A stretch of DNA of 64,000 bases, from positions 868,001 through 932,000 of the forward strand of contig NZ_LPVZ01000020.1 in NCBI RefSeq assembly GCF_001613795.1. Reading direction: 5' to 3'. Position numbers and translations under genes: made by a program. The stretch is from Thalassospira sp. MCCC 1A01148. GTDB taxonomy: Bacteria; Pseudomonadota; Alphaproteobacteria; Rhodospirillales; Thalassospiraceae. This document shows positions 8,835 to 23,800 of this stretch, in pieces. The notes under the pieces are model-generated. The model did not search any database and had not been told where the DNA came from. It was given only the letters and a program-made list of their open reading frames with translations. Each line of letters begins with the position of its first letter. Within the stretch, counting starts at the first letter, position 1.

Positions 8835-11800
8835 AGCCAGTGCCACCCGTCAGCGTATCGTCACCGGCACTGCCATAGAGATGGTCATTGCCTGAACCGC
8901 CGAGCAGCAGATCATCACCGGCATTACCCCAAAGCGTATCGTTGCCGGACCCACCATCAAGGGTGACATCGCCATAGCTTTCGACATCGCTGGTCAGGTC
9001 GATGATGTCATCACCGTCGCCGGCTTCGATCACCTCGATCCCGCTGATGCGGACATCGTCATGGTCATCACTGACACTGTCACGGATGAACAATGCGTCA
9101 TTGCCGCTGGTCATCTGCAAGGTATCGACACCATCGCCACCGATGAAGACATCATTGGACTGGTTGTAGCCATCCAGATTGACGTATTCGCCGGTACCTT
9201 CGTCGCCACCATCGTCATGGCCCCAGCCATTGCCGTTGTGGTTATGGTGTCCCCAGCCGTTATCGTGCTGATGACCATCCTCGCTCGGGGAACCATCATT
9301 CAGTGCGTACCAGCTGCTATCCCATACTCCATCGGCGTTATATTGCAGGACATCATCGCCCGCACCGCCATTGAGGACATCTTCCCCAGCACCACCGGTG
9401 ATCGTGTCAGCACCCGATCCACCCCACAGGGTATCGTTGCCATCACCGCCGTTGATCACGTCATCGCCCGCGTTGCTCCAGACGATGTCATCGCCGGTAC
9501 CGCCCAGGATCGTGACATCACCATAAGACAGCGTGTCACTGGTCAGGTCGATGATGTCATCCCCATTGCCAGCATCAATGACTTCGATGTTGGAGATGCG
9601 CGGGCTGGTGCCCGGATCGGTTTGGGTATCGTCAAGGAACAGGGCATCGTTACCACTGGTCATGGCCAGCGTATCGGTGCCCGAACCACCATCAATGATG
9701 TCTTCGGAACGGTTGTACCCCGAAAGATTGATCTGTTCGTTGGTGCCATCCATGCCCGGATCGCCAACGTTCTTCGCGGCATAACTGCCGGTCCAGTTCG
9801 CATCTTTCTGGTATTCGATGTAATCGTCGCCAGCACCGGCATCAATCAGGTCTGAACCCTTGCCGCCATTGATGCTGTCATTGCCATCGCCACCCCAGAT
9901 GGTGTCATCCCCGTCGTCACCGCCAAGGATGTCATTGCCATCAAGACCCGACAGGAGGTTCGCACCATCGTCACCGAACAGGTAATCGTTGAAGTCCGAA
10001 CCAATCAGGTCTTCGATCGAGCTTAGCGTGTCATTGCCATTGCTGCTGGTAGCCGTGCCACTTTCAAGGCTTGCGGCGACTGCTGTGGTCGAGTTGGCAT
10101 AGCTTGCGGTATCACGACCGGCACCACCAACCAAGCTGTCATGACCGGCACCGCCCATCATGGTGTCATTGCCGGCATCGCCATACAGTTTGTCGTCGCC
10201 ATTGCCGCCTTCGATGGTGTCATCGCCTTCGCCGCCATAGAGACGGTCGTTATTTTCACCGCCATCAATAACGTCGTTACCGTCACCACCAAGGATGCTG
10301 TCATCGCCCGTACCACCATTGATGGTGTCGTTGCCAGCTTCGCCATACAGCTTGTCCTGACCCTGACCACCGGTGATGGTATCAGCACCTTCACCACCCC
10401 AAACGCGGTCGTCACCCGACCCACCATCAAGGGTATCGTTACCGGTACCGCCGGTGATGCTGTCCTGACCACTGCCGCCTTCGATCAGGTCATTGCCCGC
10501 ATCACCCGACAGCGTGTCGTCACCATCACCGCCATACAGGCTGTCATTGCCATCCATGCCCGTGATGGTGTCCTGACCATTCAGGCCATAGACGGTGTCA
10601 TCACCCGACAGGGCAGCAATCGTGTCGTTGTTGCTGGTGCCATAAAGCAGATCATCATACGGGGTCGGCCCGCTTGTGGACTGATCGACACCGACGAACA
10701 TGTCAGCATTGAGCTGGCTCAGCGAGACGCCAACCAGGGTCAGCGTGCCCTGACCATTGAGGTCAATCACGGTGTCATTGCCGACCTGCGTCATCTGGTC
10801 TTGCAGATCATCCCAGTCATCAATGTCGAGCGACGCCAGATTGATCTTGTCTTCGTTGACGTTGAAGTCGGTAACAACCTTGTTGCCCGCATTGTTGGAA
10901 ACAATGATCTCGTCCGCGCCGGAACCACCGGTATAGGTGTCATCACCCGCACCGCCATCAAGTGTATCGTTACCCGTTCCACCAAGAAGGGTATCCGCAC
11001 CATCGGTTCCGGTCAGGGTGTCGTTCCCGGCACCACCATCCATCAGATCGTTGCCATTGCCACCCGACAGGACGTCATCACCGTCACCACCGCTGAGCGT
11101 ATCGGCACCGTCACCGCCCAAAAGCGTGTCATTGCCGATACCACCATCAAGGGTGTCGTCACCGCCATCACCAGACAGAAGGTCATTGCCCGCACCACCG
11201 GCGATGCTGTCATTGTCATCGCCGCCATACAGAACGTCGTCACCGCCTTCGCCGTCAAGCGAGTCACTGCCCGCGGAACCGTAAATGGTATCGGTGTCAT
11301 CGCCACCGGAGATGGTGTCGTCACCGTCCATGCCGTCGATGTAATCATCGCCGCCGCCGCCATCCATGACGTCGTTCCCGGCATGGCCGATCAGGCTATC
11401 GTCACCGGCATTACCCTCGATGACATCATTGCCTTCATTGCCTTCGAGGCTGTCATTGCCTGAACCACCGGAAATGACATCGTCGCCACTGCCGCCCGTG
11501 ATGGTATCGTCGCCATCACCACCCGACAGGCTGTCATTGCCTTCCATGCCGTTGATGGTGTCATTACCGGCACCACCATCGACGGTGTCATCACCAGCCA
11601 GCGCATCAATATAGTCATCTTCGCTGGTGCCCAGCAGGACATCGTCAAACGGGGTCGCGCCACCGTCATTTTCGATGCCGATGAACATATCGGAAGACAC
11701 ATCATTCAGGCGCACACCGCGCAGCGTGACAGATCCCTGATCACCAAGATCAATGACCGTGTTGCCATTCACTTCGGACAGAAGCGGGGCCAGTTCCGAC

Positions 11801-14800
11801 CAGGTGCTGATATCAAGCGCATCAAGCGAGATCTGATCTTCGCTGGTGTTGAAGTCTGTAACGACCTTGTCGCCGATCAGGCTAGTGACCTGCACAACGT
11901 CCGCACCAGATCCGGTGTGGATTTCATCGTCGCCTTCGCCACCATCAAGGGTGTCGTTGCCATGACCGCCATACAGCTTGTCATTGCCCGCACCACCATC
12001 AAGGTAGTCATCACCGCGTTCGCCATGCAGCGTATCGTTGCCTTCGCCACCGATCAGGGTATCGGCACCATCGCCGGTCCAGATCGTGTCATTGCCTTCA
12101 CCACCATCGACGGTGTCTTCGCTGATGTCGGCTTCGACATTGTCAAAGGTGTCATTGCCTGCACCCAGATCAACTTCGTTGTCCTGGCTGTTGCCATAGA
12201 CATAGTCGTCATGGGCGGATGCGATGACCTTTTCGAAGTTGGCAAGAATATCGCCGACCGCATCACCGCCAAAGGCACGTCCGCCTTCACCCGGATTGTG
12301 GGTATGGGCGTCGGTGTCACCAAGGAAGATTTCAACGCCTTCGTCGGATCCTTCGTAACTGATGGTGTCACGGCCATCACCACCATCAAGGTAGTCGCCG
12401 CCAGCACCACCTTCGATGGTGTCATCACCGGCACCACCCAGCAGGGTGTTGTCACCGCTTGACCCGGTCAGGACATCGTCGCCATCCGAACCGATGACGT
12501 TTTCGATGTTGCTGATCGCATCCGTCCCGGTTTTAGCCGAGGTCGCGCTACCAGCCGAAAGATCCACCGTCGCACCGTCTGCGGCAGACATATCAAGCGT
12601 ATCTTCGCCGTCACCACCATCAAGGGTGTCGTCGCCTGCCGCTGCCATCAGGGTATCGTCACCCGCACCGGCATCGACAACGTCGTTGCCCGCGCCATCG
12701 TCAATGACGTCCGCACCATCGCCCGAAGCAATCGTGTTGTTGGCTGCGTCACCGGTAATGGTATCTGCCGCCGCACTGCCAATCACATTTTCAAAGCCGG
12801 AAATGGTGTCATTGCCGGTTTCAGAACTGCTTGCCGTACCGGCCGCAAGATCAATGGTCGCACCACTGGTGGCTTCGGAAAGATCAAGGGTATCGTCGCC
12901 TTCACCACCGGCCAGAGTATCATCACCCGCACCGGCCATGACGGTATCATTGCCCGTACCACCATCAACGATGTCAGCGCCGGCACCGGCATCAATCATG
13001 TCGCTGCCGTCACCACCATTGATGGTGTCATTGCCTTCGCCGCCATCCAGGGTGTCGTCACCGGCACCGCCTTCAAGTACGTCATCGCCAGCGCGGCCCG
13101 AAAGGATATCGTTGCCCAGGCCACCGGCCAGGGTGTTGTTATCGTCCGAACCGCTGAGCGTATCGTTGCCATCCGAACCAATCAGGTTCTCGATGCTTGA
13201 AAGCTTGTCGGTTTCACTCGCACCGACTTTTGCCGTACCGGTTGCAAGGTCGGCATTTACCGCACCGCTTGCATCGCTGTAATCGGCAGTATCGGTACCG
13301 TCGCCGCCAGCAAGGGTATCATTGCCTGCACCACCGGACAGCGTGTCGTCACCGGCACCACCGTCAAGGATGTTGGATTTGGCATCGCCGGAAATCGTGT
13401 CGTCATGGTCCGAACCGACAACGTTTTCGACATGATAGATCGAATCATTCCCGGCACCACCCGTTGCAGAGTAGTTCGCCAGATCAACGTCAACACCGGC
13501 AGATGCATCGTCATATGTGACGGTATCATTGTCGGCACCACCGACAATGATGTCGTTGCCTTCGCCACCGCGCAGGGTATCGTCACCGATACCGCCCTGC
13601 AGCGTGTCATCGCCAGCACCGCCTTCGACAATATCATCGCCGTAGCTGCCATCGACATAATCGTTGCCCGCACCACCATGCAGGTTGTCATCACCAAGTT
13701 CGCCGTTGATGGTGTCGTTGCCTTCGTTACCCCACAGGGTATCGGCACCCGCACCACCATTGATGGTGACATCGCCATACGAAATCGTGTCGCTGGTCAG
13801 ATCGACCACGTCATCGCCGGCACCGGCATTGATGACCTCAACCCCGTCAAGGCGTGCGCCATCGGTCGTGGCTTCATCAACCGTGGTGTCGAAGCTGATC
13901 GAGCGGACAAAGAAGTCACTGCTGTCAGAACCGGAAGAACCGTCTGCATAGGGTTCGCTTTCGAACGCGATATAACGGAACTCAATCGGGTTGCCACTGC
14001 CATCGGTGGCATTGATGGACGCCGTGCCGACACCGTTGCTGGTGTAATCAATCGTGCTGTCATCAAGCGTGCCGGATGCAACAAGGTTGCCGTCGGCATC
14101 AAAGGCCTGCCAGGAACCGATCTCGCCGCCGCCTTCACCGGCCATCAGGTTGGAAACCTGAACCGTGGCCGTGGAGGCATCCGAACCAAGATCGACAACA
14201 ATGGCTTCGCTTTCGCCGGACTGCGCATCGTGGTTGATCTGACCACCGGCTGTCGTGCCGCCGTCATTGCCGATACCATTGCCGTCGAAGTTGACGGTGT
14301 CATCCGCCGCGGCAAGGTTCAGCTTGCCATCGCCATCAATATAGGACGTACCAAAATCAAAGGCATACAGGTTGGCATCCGACCAGGCCGCCTGGACATC
14401 TGCAGAACTTGCCGACTCTGTCAGGCCAAGGGTGCGCGTTTCGGTCGTTGGCGTCGTCGTCTGACCATCGCCCAGTTTCGAACCATCGAGAACCAGCGCG
14501 TCCTCACCATCGGACATATCAAGGGTGTCATTCCCCTCGCCACCGATGAAGGTGTCATCAGAGATGTTCTTGCCGCTGATATCGGCAACATCACCCGTAC
14601 CATCAACGCCCGGGCTACCGGTGTTTTCGGTGGTATCACCGCTGGTGGCTGTGCCGTCTGCTTCGAAGTTCAGAACGTCGTCGCCTGCACCGCCATCAAG
14701 GGTGTCGTCACCGGCACCGCCGCTGAGTTCGTCATTGTCAGCACCACCCGACAGCGCGTCGTCGCCTTCACCACCGGTCAGCGTATCGTTGCCAGCACCG

Positions 14801-17800
14801 CCATCAAGGCTGTCACTGCCCGTACCACCGTCAAGGGTGTCGGCACCGTCATTGCCAAGCAGGGTGTCATCACCCGCACCACCGGCAACCGTATCGTCAC
14901 CGGCAAGGGCATCGATGGTGTCATCATCATCGGTCCCTTCCAGAGTGTCGTCATACGGGGTCGCACCATCAGTGATGTTGTTGAAATCATCCGCACTCAG
15001 GTCGCTGAGAGCAACATTGACGAAGGTCACCGTACCGCCAGCCGGCAGGGTCAGGACCGCGTTACCGTCGCCGTTCTCACTTAGAAGCGGAACCAGATCA
15101 CCCCAGCTTTCAAGGCCAAGATCATCAATCGAGATTTTGTCTTCGCCAGGAGTGAAGTCGCTTACGACATCATCATCGGTGCCATCGGCAAAGATGAAGG
15201 TATCCGCACCGGCACCACCGGCAACCGTGTCATCACCCGCGCCACCGTCAATAGTGTCATCCCCGGCACCGCCGCCGATAACGTTATCGCCGTTCGATCC
15301 GGTAAGCTGGTCATCACCGGCACCGCCTGTGACATTTTCAAAGTTCGAAACCTGATCATTGCCAGTTTCGGCCGAACTTGCCGTCCCCGCACCAAGGTCG
15401 ACAACCGCACCACTCGATGCGTTCGACATATTCAGGGTATCAGTGCCGTCGCCACCATCAAGGCTGTCATTGCCTGCACCGGCGATGACCGTATCGTCAC
15501 CGGCACCGGCCCGCGCAAGATCACTGCCCGCGCCATCGGAAATGACGTCGTTGCCCGCACCGCCATCGATCAGATCGATACCGTCGCCACCATCAATGGT
15601 ATCGGCACCGTCGCCAGTGGAAATGGTGTCATCAGCACTGCTGCCGGTAACGGTGTCATCACCGGCACCCGTAACCACATTTTCAAAGCCGGAAATAACA
15701 TCAGCACCGGTTTCGCTGCCGTTGGCTGTGCCATCCTGCAGATTGACCGCGACATCCGCGTCGACATCGGACATATCAAGCGTGTCAAAGCCGTCACCAC
15801 CCGAAAGGGTATCGTTGCCAGCACTGCCGACCACTGTGTCATTGCCCGCACCGGCATCAACGATGTCATTTCCTGCACCGGCATTGATGTGGTCATTGCC
15901 ATCACCACCGCTGATGCTGTCATTGCCTTCGTTGGTCCAGACGGTGTCGTCACCCGTTCCGGCATCAACCGAAACATCGCCATAGGAATCCGTCTGGCTG
16001 GTCAGATCGACAACATCGTCGCCGGCTCCCGTGTCGATGACTTCGACACCGGAAATAGACGGTGCATTCGATCCATCGGCATGATCGTTATCAAGAATGA
16101 TCGCATCGCCAGCTGACGTACCGACAAGGGTATCGACACCTTCGCCGCCATCGAACTGATCATCGCTTAGACCAAGGCCCTCAAGGTCGGCAACATCGCC
16201 GGTGCCATCGACACCCGGGCTACCGGCATGGTCGGTTTCATCACCGGCTTGGCCAACACGGTCCGCTTCGAACTGAAGAACGTCGTTACCGTCACCACCA
16301 TCAAGGGTGTCAGATCCTTCGCCACCGCCGAGCGTATCATTGCCGCCACCGCCAATAACGGTGTCATTGCCTGATCCGCCGCCAACGGAGTCGTCACCAT
16401 CGCCGCCGTCAACGGTGTCGTCACCGTCACCGCCATCGACCGTGTCATTACCGCCGCCGCCGCCGACAGAGTCATTGCCGCTGCCACCACCAACGGAGTC
16501 ATTTCCATCACCACCGTCGACAGAGTCGTCACCATCGCCACCGTCGACCGTGTCATTGCCACTGCCGCCACCGACAGAATCGTTTCCACTGCCGCCGCCA
16601 ACGGAATCATCACCGTCACCACCGTCAACGGTATCGTTGCCGTCGCCGCCATCGACGCTGTCATTGCCGCCGCCGCCATCAACCGAATCGTCGCCGTCGC
16701 CACCGCCAAGGGTGTCTTCACCCGGCGTGCCGACATTGTCGATACCAGTGAAGTGATCCGGGGTCAGATCGCCCACAGCCACACCCGACAGGGTCACCGT
16801 ACCGCCAGCTGGCAGGGTAATAACCGCGCCGTCTGGGCCGTCAGACAGCAAGGGTTGCAGATCGGTCCAGGCCGAGATGCCCAGATCCGGAAGTGAAATT
16901 GCGTCAGAAGTCAGGTCGAAATCGGTAACAAGGTCGGCATCCGTGCCGTCTTCGAAGACAAACGTATCCGCACCGTCACCACCCGAAAGCGTGTCGTTGC
17001 CGGCACCTGCCGCAATGGTGTCATCACCGGCACCGCCAGACAGAACATCATCACCCGCACCACCATCAAGGGTGTCGTTGCCTGCACCACCGTCAATGAT
17101 GTTGGCATCATCGGAACCGGTAATGACGTCAGCGCTATCCGAGCCGGTTACATTCTCGAAGTTCGCAATGGTGTCCGATCCGGTGTTGGCACCACTTGCC
17201 GTGCCGGCCGCAAGATCGACATTCACACCACCCGTAGTGTCAGACAGATCAAGGGTATCAATACCGTCGCCGCCATCGATATCGTCGTCGCCACCATCAA
17301 GGGAAACGGTGTCATTGCCCGCACCGGCATCAATCGTGTTGTTGCCAGACGATCCGGCAATGGTGTCATCACCATCGGTCGCGATGACATTTTCAAAGCC
17401 CGAAATGCTGTCACTGCCGGTTTCACCGCTGCTTGCGGTGCCTGCGCCAAGATCAATGGTCGCGCCATCGGCGCTCGACAGATCAAGCGTGTCATCGCCG
17501 TCACCACCGATCAGAATATCGTCGCCAGCACCGGCTGCGATGGTGTCATTGCCAACACCACCGTCAATGGTGTCAGAACCTTCGCCGCCATCCAGGACGT
17601 CGTCACCTGCACCGCCATCAAGGGTGTCGTTCCCGGCACCGCCATTGATGTTGTCGGCACCTTCGCCGCCCAACAGGACGTCACTACCATCATTTGCCCA
17701 GATGGTGTCATCGCCCGCACCGCCATCAACCGTGACATCGCCATAGGAATAGCTGTTGCTGGTCAGGTCGACGACGTCGTTGCCGTCGCCAGCATCGATG

Positions 17801-20800
17801 TTTTCGATATCAACGATGGACGGGTTGGCCGCACCGTTTTCATGATCGCGATCAAGAATGATCGCATCGTCACCGGAACCGGCAACCAGCGTGTCATTGC
17901 CTTCGCCGCCAACGAAACTGTCATCAGACAGGTTCTTGCCCGAGATATCGGCAACTTCGCCAGTCCCGTCGGTGGTTGGGCTGCCGACATGGTCGGTGGT
18001 GTCCCCATCTGCGGCAACATTGTCACCTTCAAACGACAGAACGTCATCACCAGCACCGCCATCAATCAGGTCGGCACCTTCGCCACCGGCAAGCGTATCA
18101 TTGCCCGCACCGCCCGAAAGTGTATCGTCACCCGCACCACCAGAAAGGATGTTGTCACCGGTCGACCCGGTCAGCGTGTCATCACCCACACCACCGGTCG
18201 CACCTTCGATACCGTCAAGGGTATCGGTGCCATTGGTCGCGGTACCGGTGCCGTTTTCAAGATCGACAACCACACCATCGGTCTGGTCGGAATAATCGAC
18301 GATATCGTCGCCTTCGCCGCCGATCAGGGTGTCGTTACCCGCACCGCCCGAAAGCGTGTCATTCCCGGCACCGCCATCAATGACATTGTCAGTCTCACCA
18401 CCAGCAAGCGTGTCATCATGATCGGAGCCGATCAGGGTTTCAAAACCGTCAATGCTGTCATTGCCTGCACCACCGGTCGCAGTACCGGCATCAAGGTCGG
18501 CATTCACACCACTTTCGGCGTCTTCATAAGACAGAATGTCTTCGCCCTCGCCGCCGATCAGCGTGTCATCGCCGCCATTGCCAAAGACGGTGTCATTGCC
18601 TTCGCCGCCATCCAGGATGTTGGCGTTTTCATCGCCGATCAGAACATCATCGCCATCACCACCGGTGACGTTTTCGATGCTTTCAAGGGTATCGTTGCCA
18701 GCCTCACCCGTCGCGGAGCCAGCACCCAGATCAACGGTGACACCTTCAGATGTGTCGGAATAATCGGCGGTATCACTACCATCGCCACCGCGCAGGGTAT
18801 CGTCACCTGCGCCACCGATCAGCGTGTCATTGCCCTCGTCGCCATAGATGTCGTCATCGCCAGCCTGACCGTCGACGATGTCATCGCTTTCAAGGGCATG
18901 GATTTCGTCACTGATCTGGCTACCGGTGATGTCATCTTCGAACTCGGTGCCAAAGATGGCGTCATAGCCAAAGAAGTTTTTCTGACCAAGATCATCGACC
19001 GAGACACCTTCAAGGGTGATGCTGTCGCCATCGCCAAGGGTGATGACCGCATTGCCGTTTTCATCATCGGCCATCTGGTCACGAAGGTTGGCATAATCCT
19101 CGATGCCATAGGCAGACAGATCGATGATGTCTTTTTCGACGTCAAAGTCGGTCGCAGTATCATGTCCGCCACCCGGCGCAAGCACGATCAGATCTTCGCC
19201 TTCGCCAGTGATCAGGACGTCATCGCCTGCACCACCGACCAGGGTATCGTCACCCGATCCGCCATCAAGGGTGTTGACCCCGTCGCTGCCAACAAGGGTA
19301 TCGGTGTAGTCGGTACCAATGACGCGTTCGAAATTCCGAACGATATCGTCGCCACCGCCACCCGTCGCATATTCCTTGACCAGATCGACCGTGACACCGG
19401 AATCCATGTTGGAATAATCGACGGTGTCGATGTCGTCTTCGCCATCGCCGCCATCAAGGATGTCATCCCCGGCATCGCCAAAGACCCAGTCGCTGCCAGC
19501 GCCGCCTTCGACAATATCGTCGCCTTCGCCGCCAGAGAGGGTGTCATCGCCAGCTTCACCCAGAAGGATATCGCCACCGGCACCACCATCGATGATGTCG
19601 TCGCCTGCACCACCGCTGATTTCGTCAATGCCTTCGCCGCCATCGATCACATCAGCACCGGCACCGCCATCAATCGCGTCGCCGCCAGCACCGCCGGAAA
19701 TCGTGTTGTCGTTTTCATCACCGACGATCTGGTCGTTGTAATCAGAACCAACAACGTCTTCGATATCGACCAGCGTATCATTGCCCTGACCGGTTGCGGT
19801 GCCCGCCCCCAGATCGACATCAACGCCCTGATCCGCACTGCTGTAGTCGGCGGTATCGGAACCTTCGCCGCCATCAAGCACATCATCGCCCGCGCCACCG
19901 ACAAAGGTGTCGTCACCGGCAAGGCCGGTCAGGGTGTTGTTTTCGTCATTGCCCGACAGGGTATCGTCAAACAGGGTACCGGTGACGTTTTCGATGCCTT
20001 CAAGGACATCATCGCCGTCACCGCCGGTGACCGTGCCCGCCGCAAGATCGGCAGCAATGCCGGAACTCTCGGTCGAGTAGTCGGCGGTATCGTTGCCATC
20101 ACCGCCACGCAAAACATCCGATCCGGCATTGCCAACCAGCGTGTCATCGCCAGTTCCGCCGTCAAGTGTATCGTTGCCTTCGCCACCGATCAGGCGGTCA
20201 TTACCCGCACCACCGTCGACCGTGTCATCGCCACCAAGCGCGTTGATGATGTCATCGCCACTGCCGCCGATCATTTCATCGGTGTTCTCAGATCCAAGGC
20301 GGACATCAACACCAACGAAGTTATCTGCAGTCAGCTCTGACGGGGTAACGCCCTGAAGCGTGACGGTATCGCCGCTGTCAAACGTGATCGTCAGATCGCC
20401 ATTGGCATCCGTCCCGAACATGTTTTCGAGCGCGCCATAACCGGCAATATTGAAGCTGGTAAGGTCGATGGTATCGACCGCAGGATTGAAATCAGTGACC
20501 GTGTCTTTGCCGTCACCCGGATTGAAGACCACCTGATCGGCGCCTTGGCCCAGGGTCAGCGTATCATTGCCCGCACCGGCATCAAAGGTGTCGTCGCCTG
20601 CGCCACCGATAAAGGTGTCGCTCTGTCCGCCACCGATAAAGGTATCGCTGAACTCGGAACCACGGATGGCCTCGATGCCTTCAAGGGTATCGGTACCGGT
20701 TGCTGTGCCCGAAACGGTGTTGTTGCTTGTATCAACCGTGACCGCGGCCTCGGAGTCGATATAACTTGCAGTATCGACACCTTCGCCACCGATCAGATGG

Positions 20801-23800
20801 TCATCGCCCTCGCCCGACAGAAGGGTGTCATTCCCCGCACCACCATCAAGCGTATCGGAACCCGCACCGGCGGAAATGGTGTCGTTGCCAGCACCACCTT
20901 CGACAAGGTCATCACCGCTGCCCGACGAAATGACGTCGTTGCCTTCGCCGCCCGTAATAGTATCGGCGCCATCGCCGGTCGCGATAATATCATCGCCTGC
21001 ACCGCCATCGACGATGTCGGCACCTTCGCCGGTGGTGATGACGTCATTGCCTTCACCAGCATTGACGGTGTTGTCACCGTTACCGGCATCAATCACGTTG
21101 CCCGTGTCATCGCCAATGATCAGGTCATCACCGTCACCGGTCGTGACATTTTCAATATTGGTAAAGGTATCGGTATCGGTGCCATCGGTGGCTGTTCCGT
21201 TGGTGAAATCAACGGTCTGATCACTGGCAAGGTCGGACAGATCAAGGGTATCTTCACCCGCGCCACCATCGATGGTGTCGCTACCTGCACCGCCGCGCAG
21301 TGTGTCATTGCCAGCGCCACCCAGAAGAACGTCATCACCTGCACGCCCATCAAGGATGTCATCGCCGGCCTCACCCGAAAGCGTGTTGCGACCACTATCG
21401 CCGCGCAGGGTGTCTGCATTGGCAGAACCAGAAACGTTTTCGAAGTTCGAAATCGTATCGCCGGTACTGGTCACACCTGTCTGCAGGTCGACCGATACAC
21501 CTGATTCGCCAGCGAACGAGACGGTATCTTCGCCTTCGCCACCATCAAGGTTATCAATGCCCGCACCACCAGAAATGGTATCGTTACCAGCGCCACCTTC
21601 GATCACGTCGTCACCACCACCGCCGGTGACGATGTCGTCGCCGTCGCCAGCAAGAACGGTATCGTTGCTACCACCACCGGTGATTACATCATCATGGTCG
21701 GATGCAATGATCTGTTCGATACCGCTAAAGGTATCTGTGCCTGTGTCTTCGCCAGAGGCGGTATTGGTTTCCAGATTGATATCAAGACCCGATGCCGCAT
21801 CAGAATAATCAAGAGTGTCGGCACCAGCACCACCAACATAGGTGTCATCGCCCAGTTCACCGACAAAGCTGTCATCCCCTTTGCCGCCGTCCAGAACGTC
21901 ATTGCCGGCACCGCCGGTCAGCATGTCGTTCCCGGCACCGCCATCGATTACGTTATCGGCTTCGTTACCGGTGATGGTGTCGTCATATTCTGTACCGGTG
22001 ACATTTTCGAAACCGGAAAGGGTATCGTTGCCATCGGCACCGGTTGCGGTCCCGGCAGCAAGATCAATGTTCTGCGCCCCGGTTGCCTCGGAATAATCAA
22101 GGGTATCGGTCCCCTCACCACCCAACAGGGTGTCATCACCCTCACCACCGGAAATTACGTCATCGCCAGCGCGGCCATCAATCGTATCGTCACCAGCTCC
22201 GCCCGACAGGGTGTTGGCTGCATCCGAACCACCGATGCTGTCATTGGCATCCGAGCCGATCACATCTTCGATGTTGCTCAACAGATCCGTACCGTCGGCC
22301 TTGTCAGTCGAGCCGGCTTCAAGGTCGACATCAACACCGGTTTCACTGTTGCTGTAATCAACAACGTCCTGCCCGGCACCACCATCAATGACATCGTCGC
22401 CAGCACTGCCGTTGATGGTATCGTCGCCGGCACCAGTCAGAATGGTGTTGTCCGCATCCGAACCGGTAATCGTATCATCCAGCCCCGAACCGATGGCATT
22501 TTCGACATTCAGAACCGTGTCACCGGTTGCCGAGTCCGTTTTGCCAGTTCCAAGATCAAGGGTAACGCCGTCTTCCGCGCCAGAATAGTCAACGGTATCA
22601 ATGCCATCGCCGCCATCAATCAGGTCACTGCCCGATCCGCCATTCAGGGTATCGTCACCCGCACCACCCAGCAGTGTGTCATTGCCGCCACCGCCCGACA
22701 GGATGTCATCGCCATCTTCACCCGACAGAACGTTGGCAGACTGATCACCGGCAATGGTGTCGTCATAGTCCGATCCACTCAGATTTTCGATACCGTCAAT
22801 CTGATCGTTGCCAAGTCCCGTGACAGTGCCTGCGCCAAGGTCGGCCGTGATGCCGCCTGTCGCATTGCCATAGTCGGCAGTATCGATGCCTGCGCCACCA
22901 CGCAGCACGTCATCACCGCCGCTTGCAATCAGACTGTCGCTACCCGACCCGGCGTCAATGGTATTATTCCCGTCATCGCCAGCCAGTGTATCCGCATGGG
23001 CCGAACCGGTGATGTTTTCGATGTTTTCGAGGGCATCTTCACCCGCCGCACCAGTTGCAGTTTGCGCGGCGAGGTCAACATTCACGCCGCCGTCGGCATT
23101 GGCGTAACTTGCTGTGTCATTGCCTTCGCCACCCGAAAGGGTGTCATCGCCACCAAGGCCCTCAAGGATATCATCGCCCTCGCCACCTTGAAGAATGTTG
23201 TCACCGTCCGAACCGGTCAGCGCATCATTGCCTGCACCCGCCACAACGTTTTCAACATTGCGGATGCGGTCAGTACCACTTTCAGTGTTTGCCGTGCCTG
23301 TTTCAAGATTGACCCTGATGTCGCCAGTCTCATCGGAATAATCGACTGTATCGACACCTTCGCCGCCATCAAGGGTATCATTGCCTTCGCCCCCGATCAG
23401 CGTGTCGTCACCAGCACCACCAAAGATGCTGTCATTGCCTTCAAGACCATCGATCGTGTCGTTGCCATCCAGGCCCGACATGGTGTCCTGACCGTCGGTA
23501 CCCGACATGATGTCATCACCTGACGTCCCGACAATGTCGCGAACCCCAATGAAGTTGTCAGCAGTAATGTCATCCTTGCTGACACCCTCGAGAACCATTG
23601 ATGTGCCTTCACCGAAATCGATGACGAGGTCACCATTTTCGTTGTCGGACATCATTTCATACAGTTCGCCATAGGTATCAACACCAAGGGCACTGATATC
23701 AATCTGGTCTTCACCAACAGCAAAGTCGGTTATGGTGTCAGCACCGTCATCCGGCCCGACAACAAAGACATCCGCACCGGTTCCACCGGTCAGGGTATCG

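Larger units (their letters stand above)
8930..18042 (-). repeat. Five copies of a second module (FEAD...SYGDV) in the C-terminal half
   Basis: Approximate plus-strand spans: 8930-9357, 9475-9828, 13730-14678, 15935-16282 and 17695-18042. Each runs VLxFEADxxx.., then GSPGVDGTGDVADISG, SDDxFxGGEGxDTL, GDAIxLD, a VEVIDAGxGDDVVDLTS strand, and SYGDVTVDGGxGDDTxW. None occurs N-terminal of about residue 4200. One copy carries a large inserted domain (13861-14463) and one a His-rich insert (9205-9279). Confidence 0.8.
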
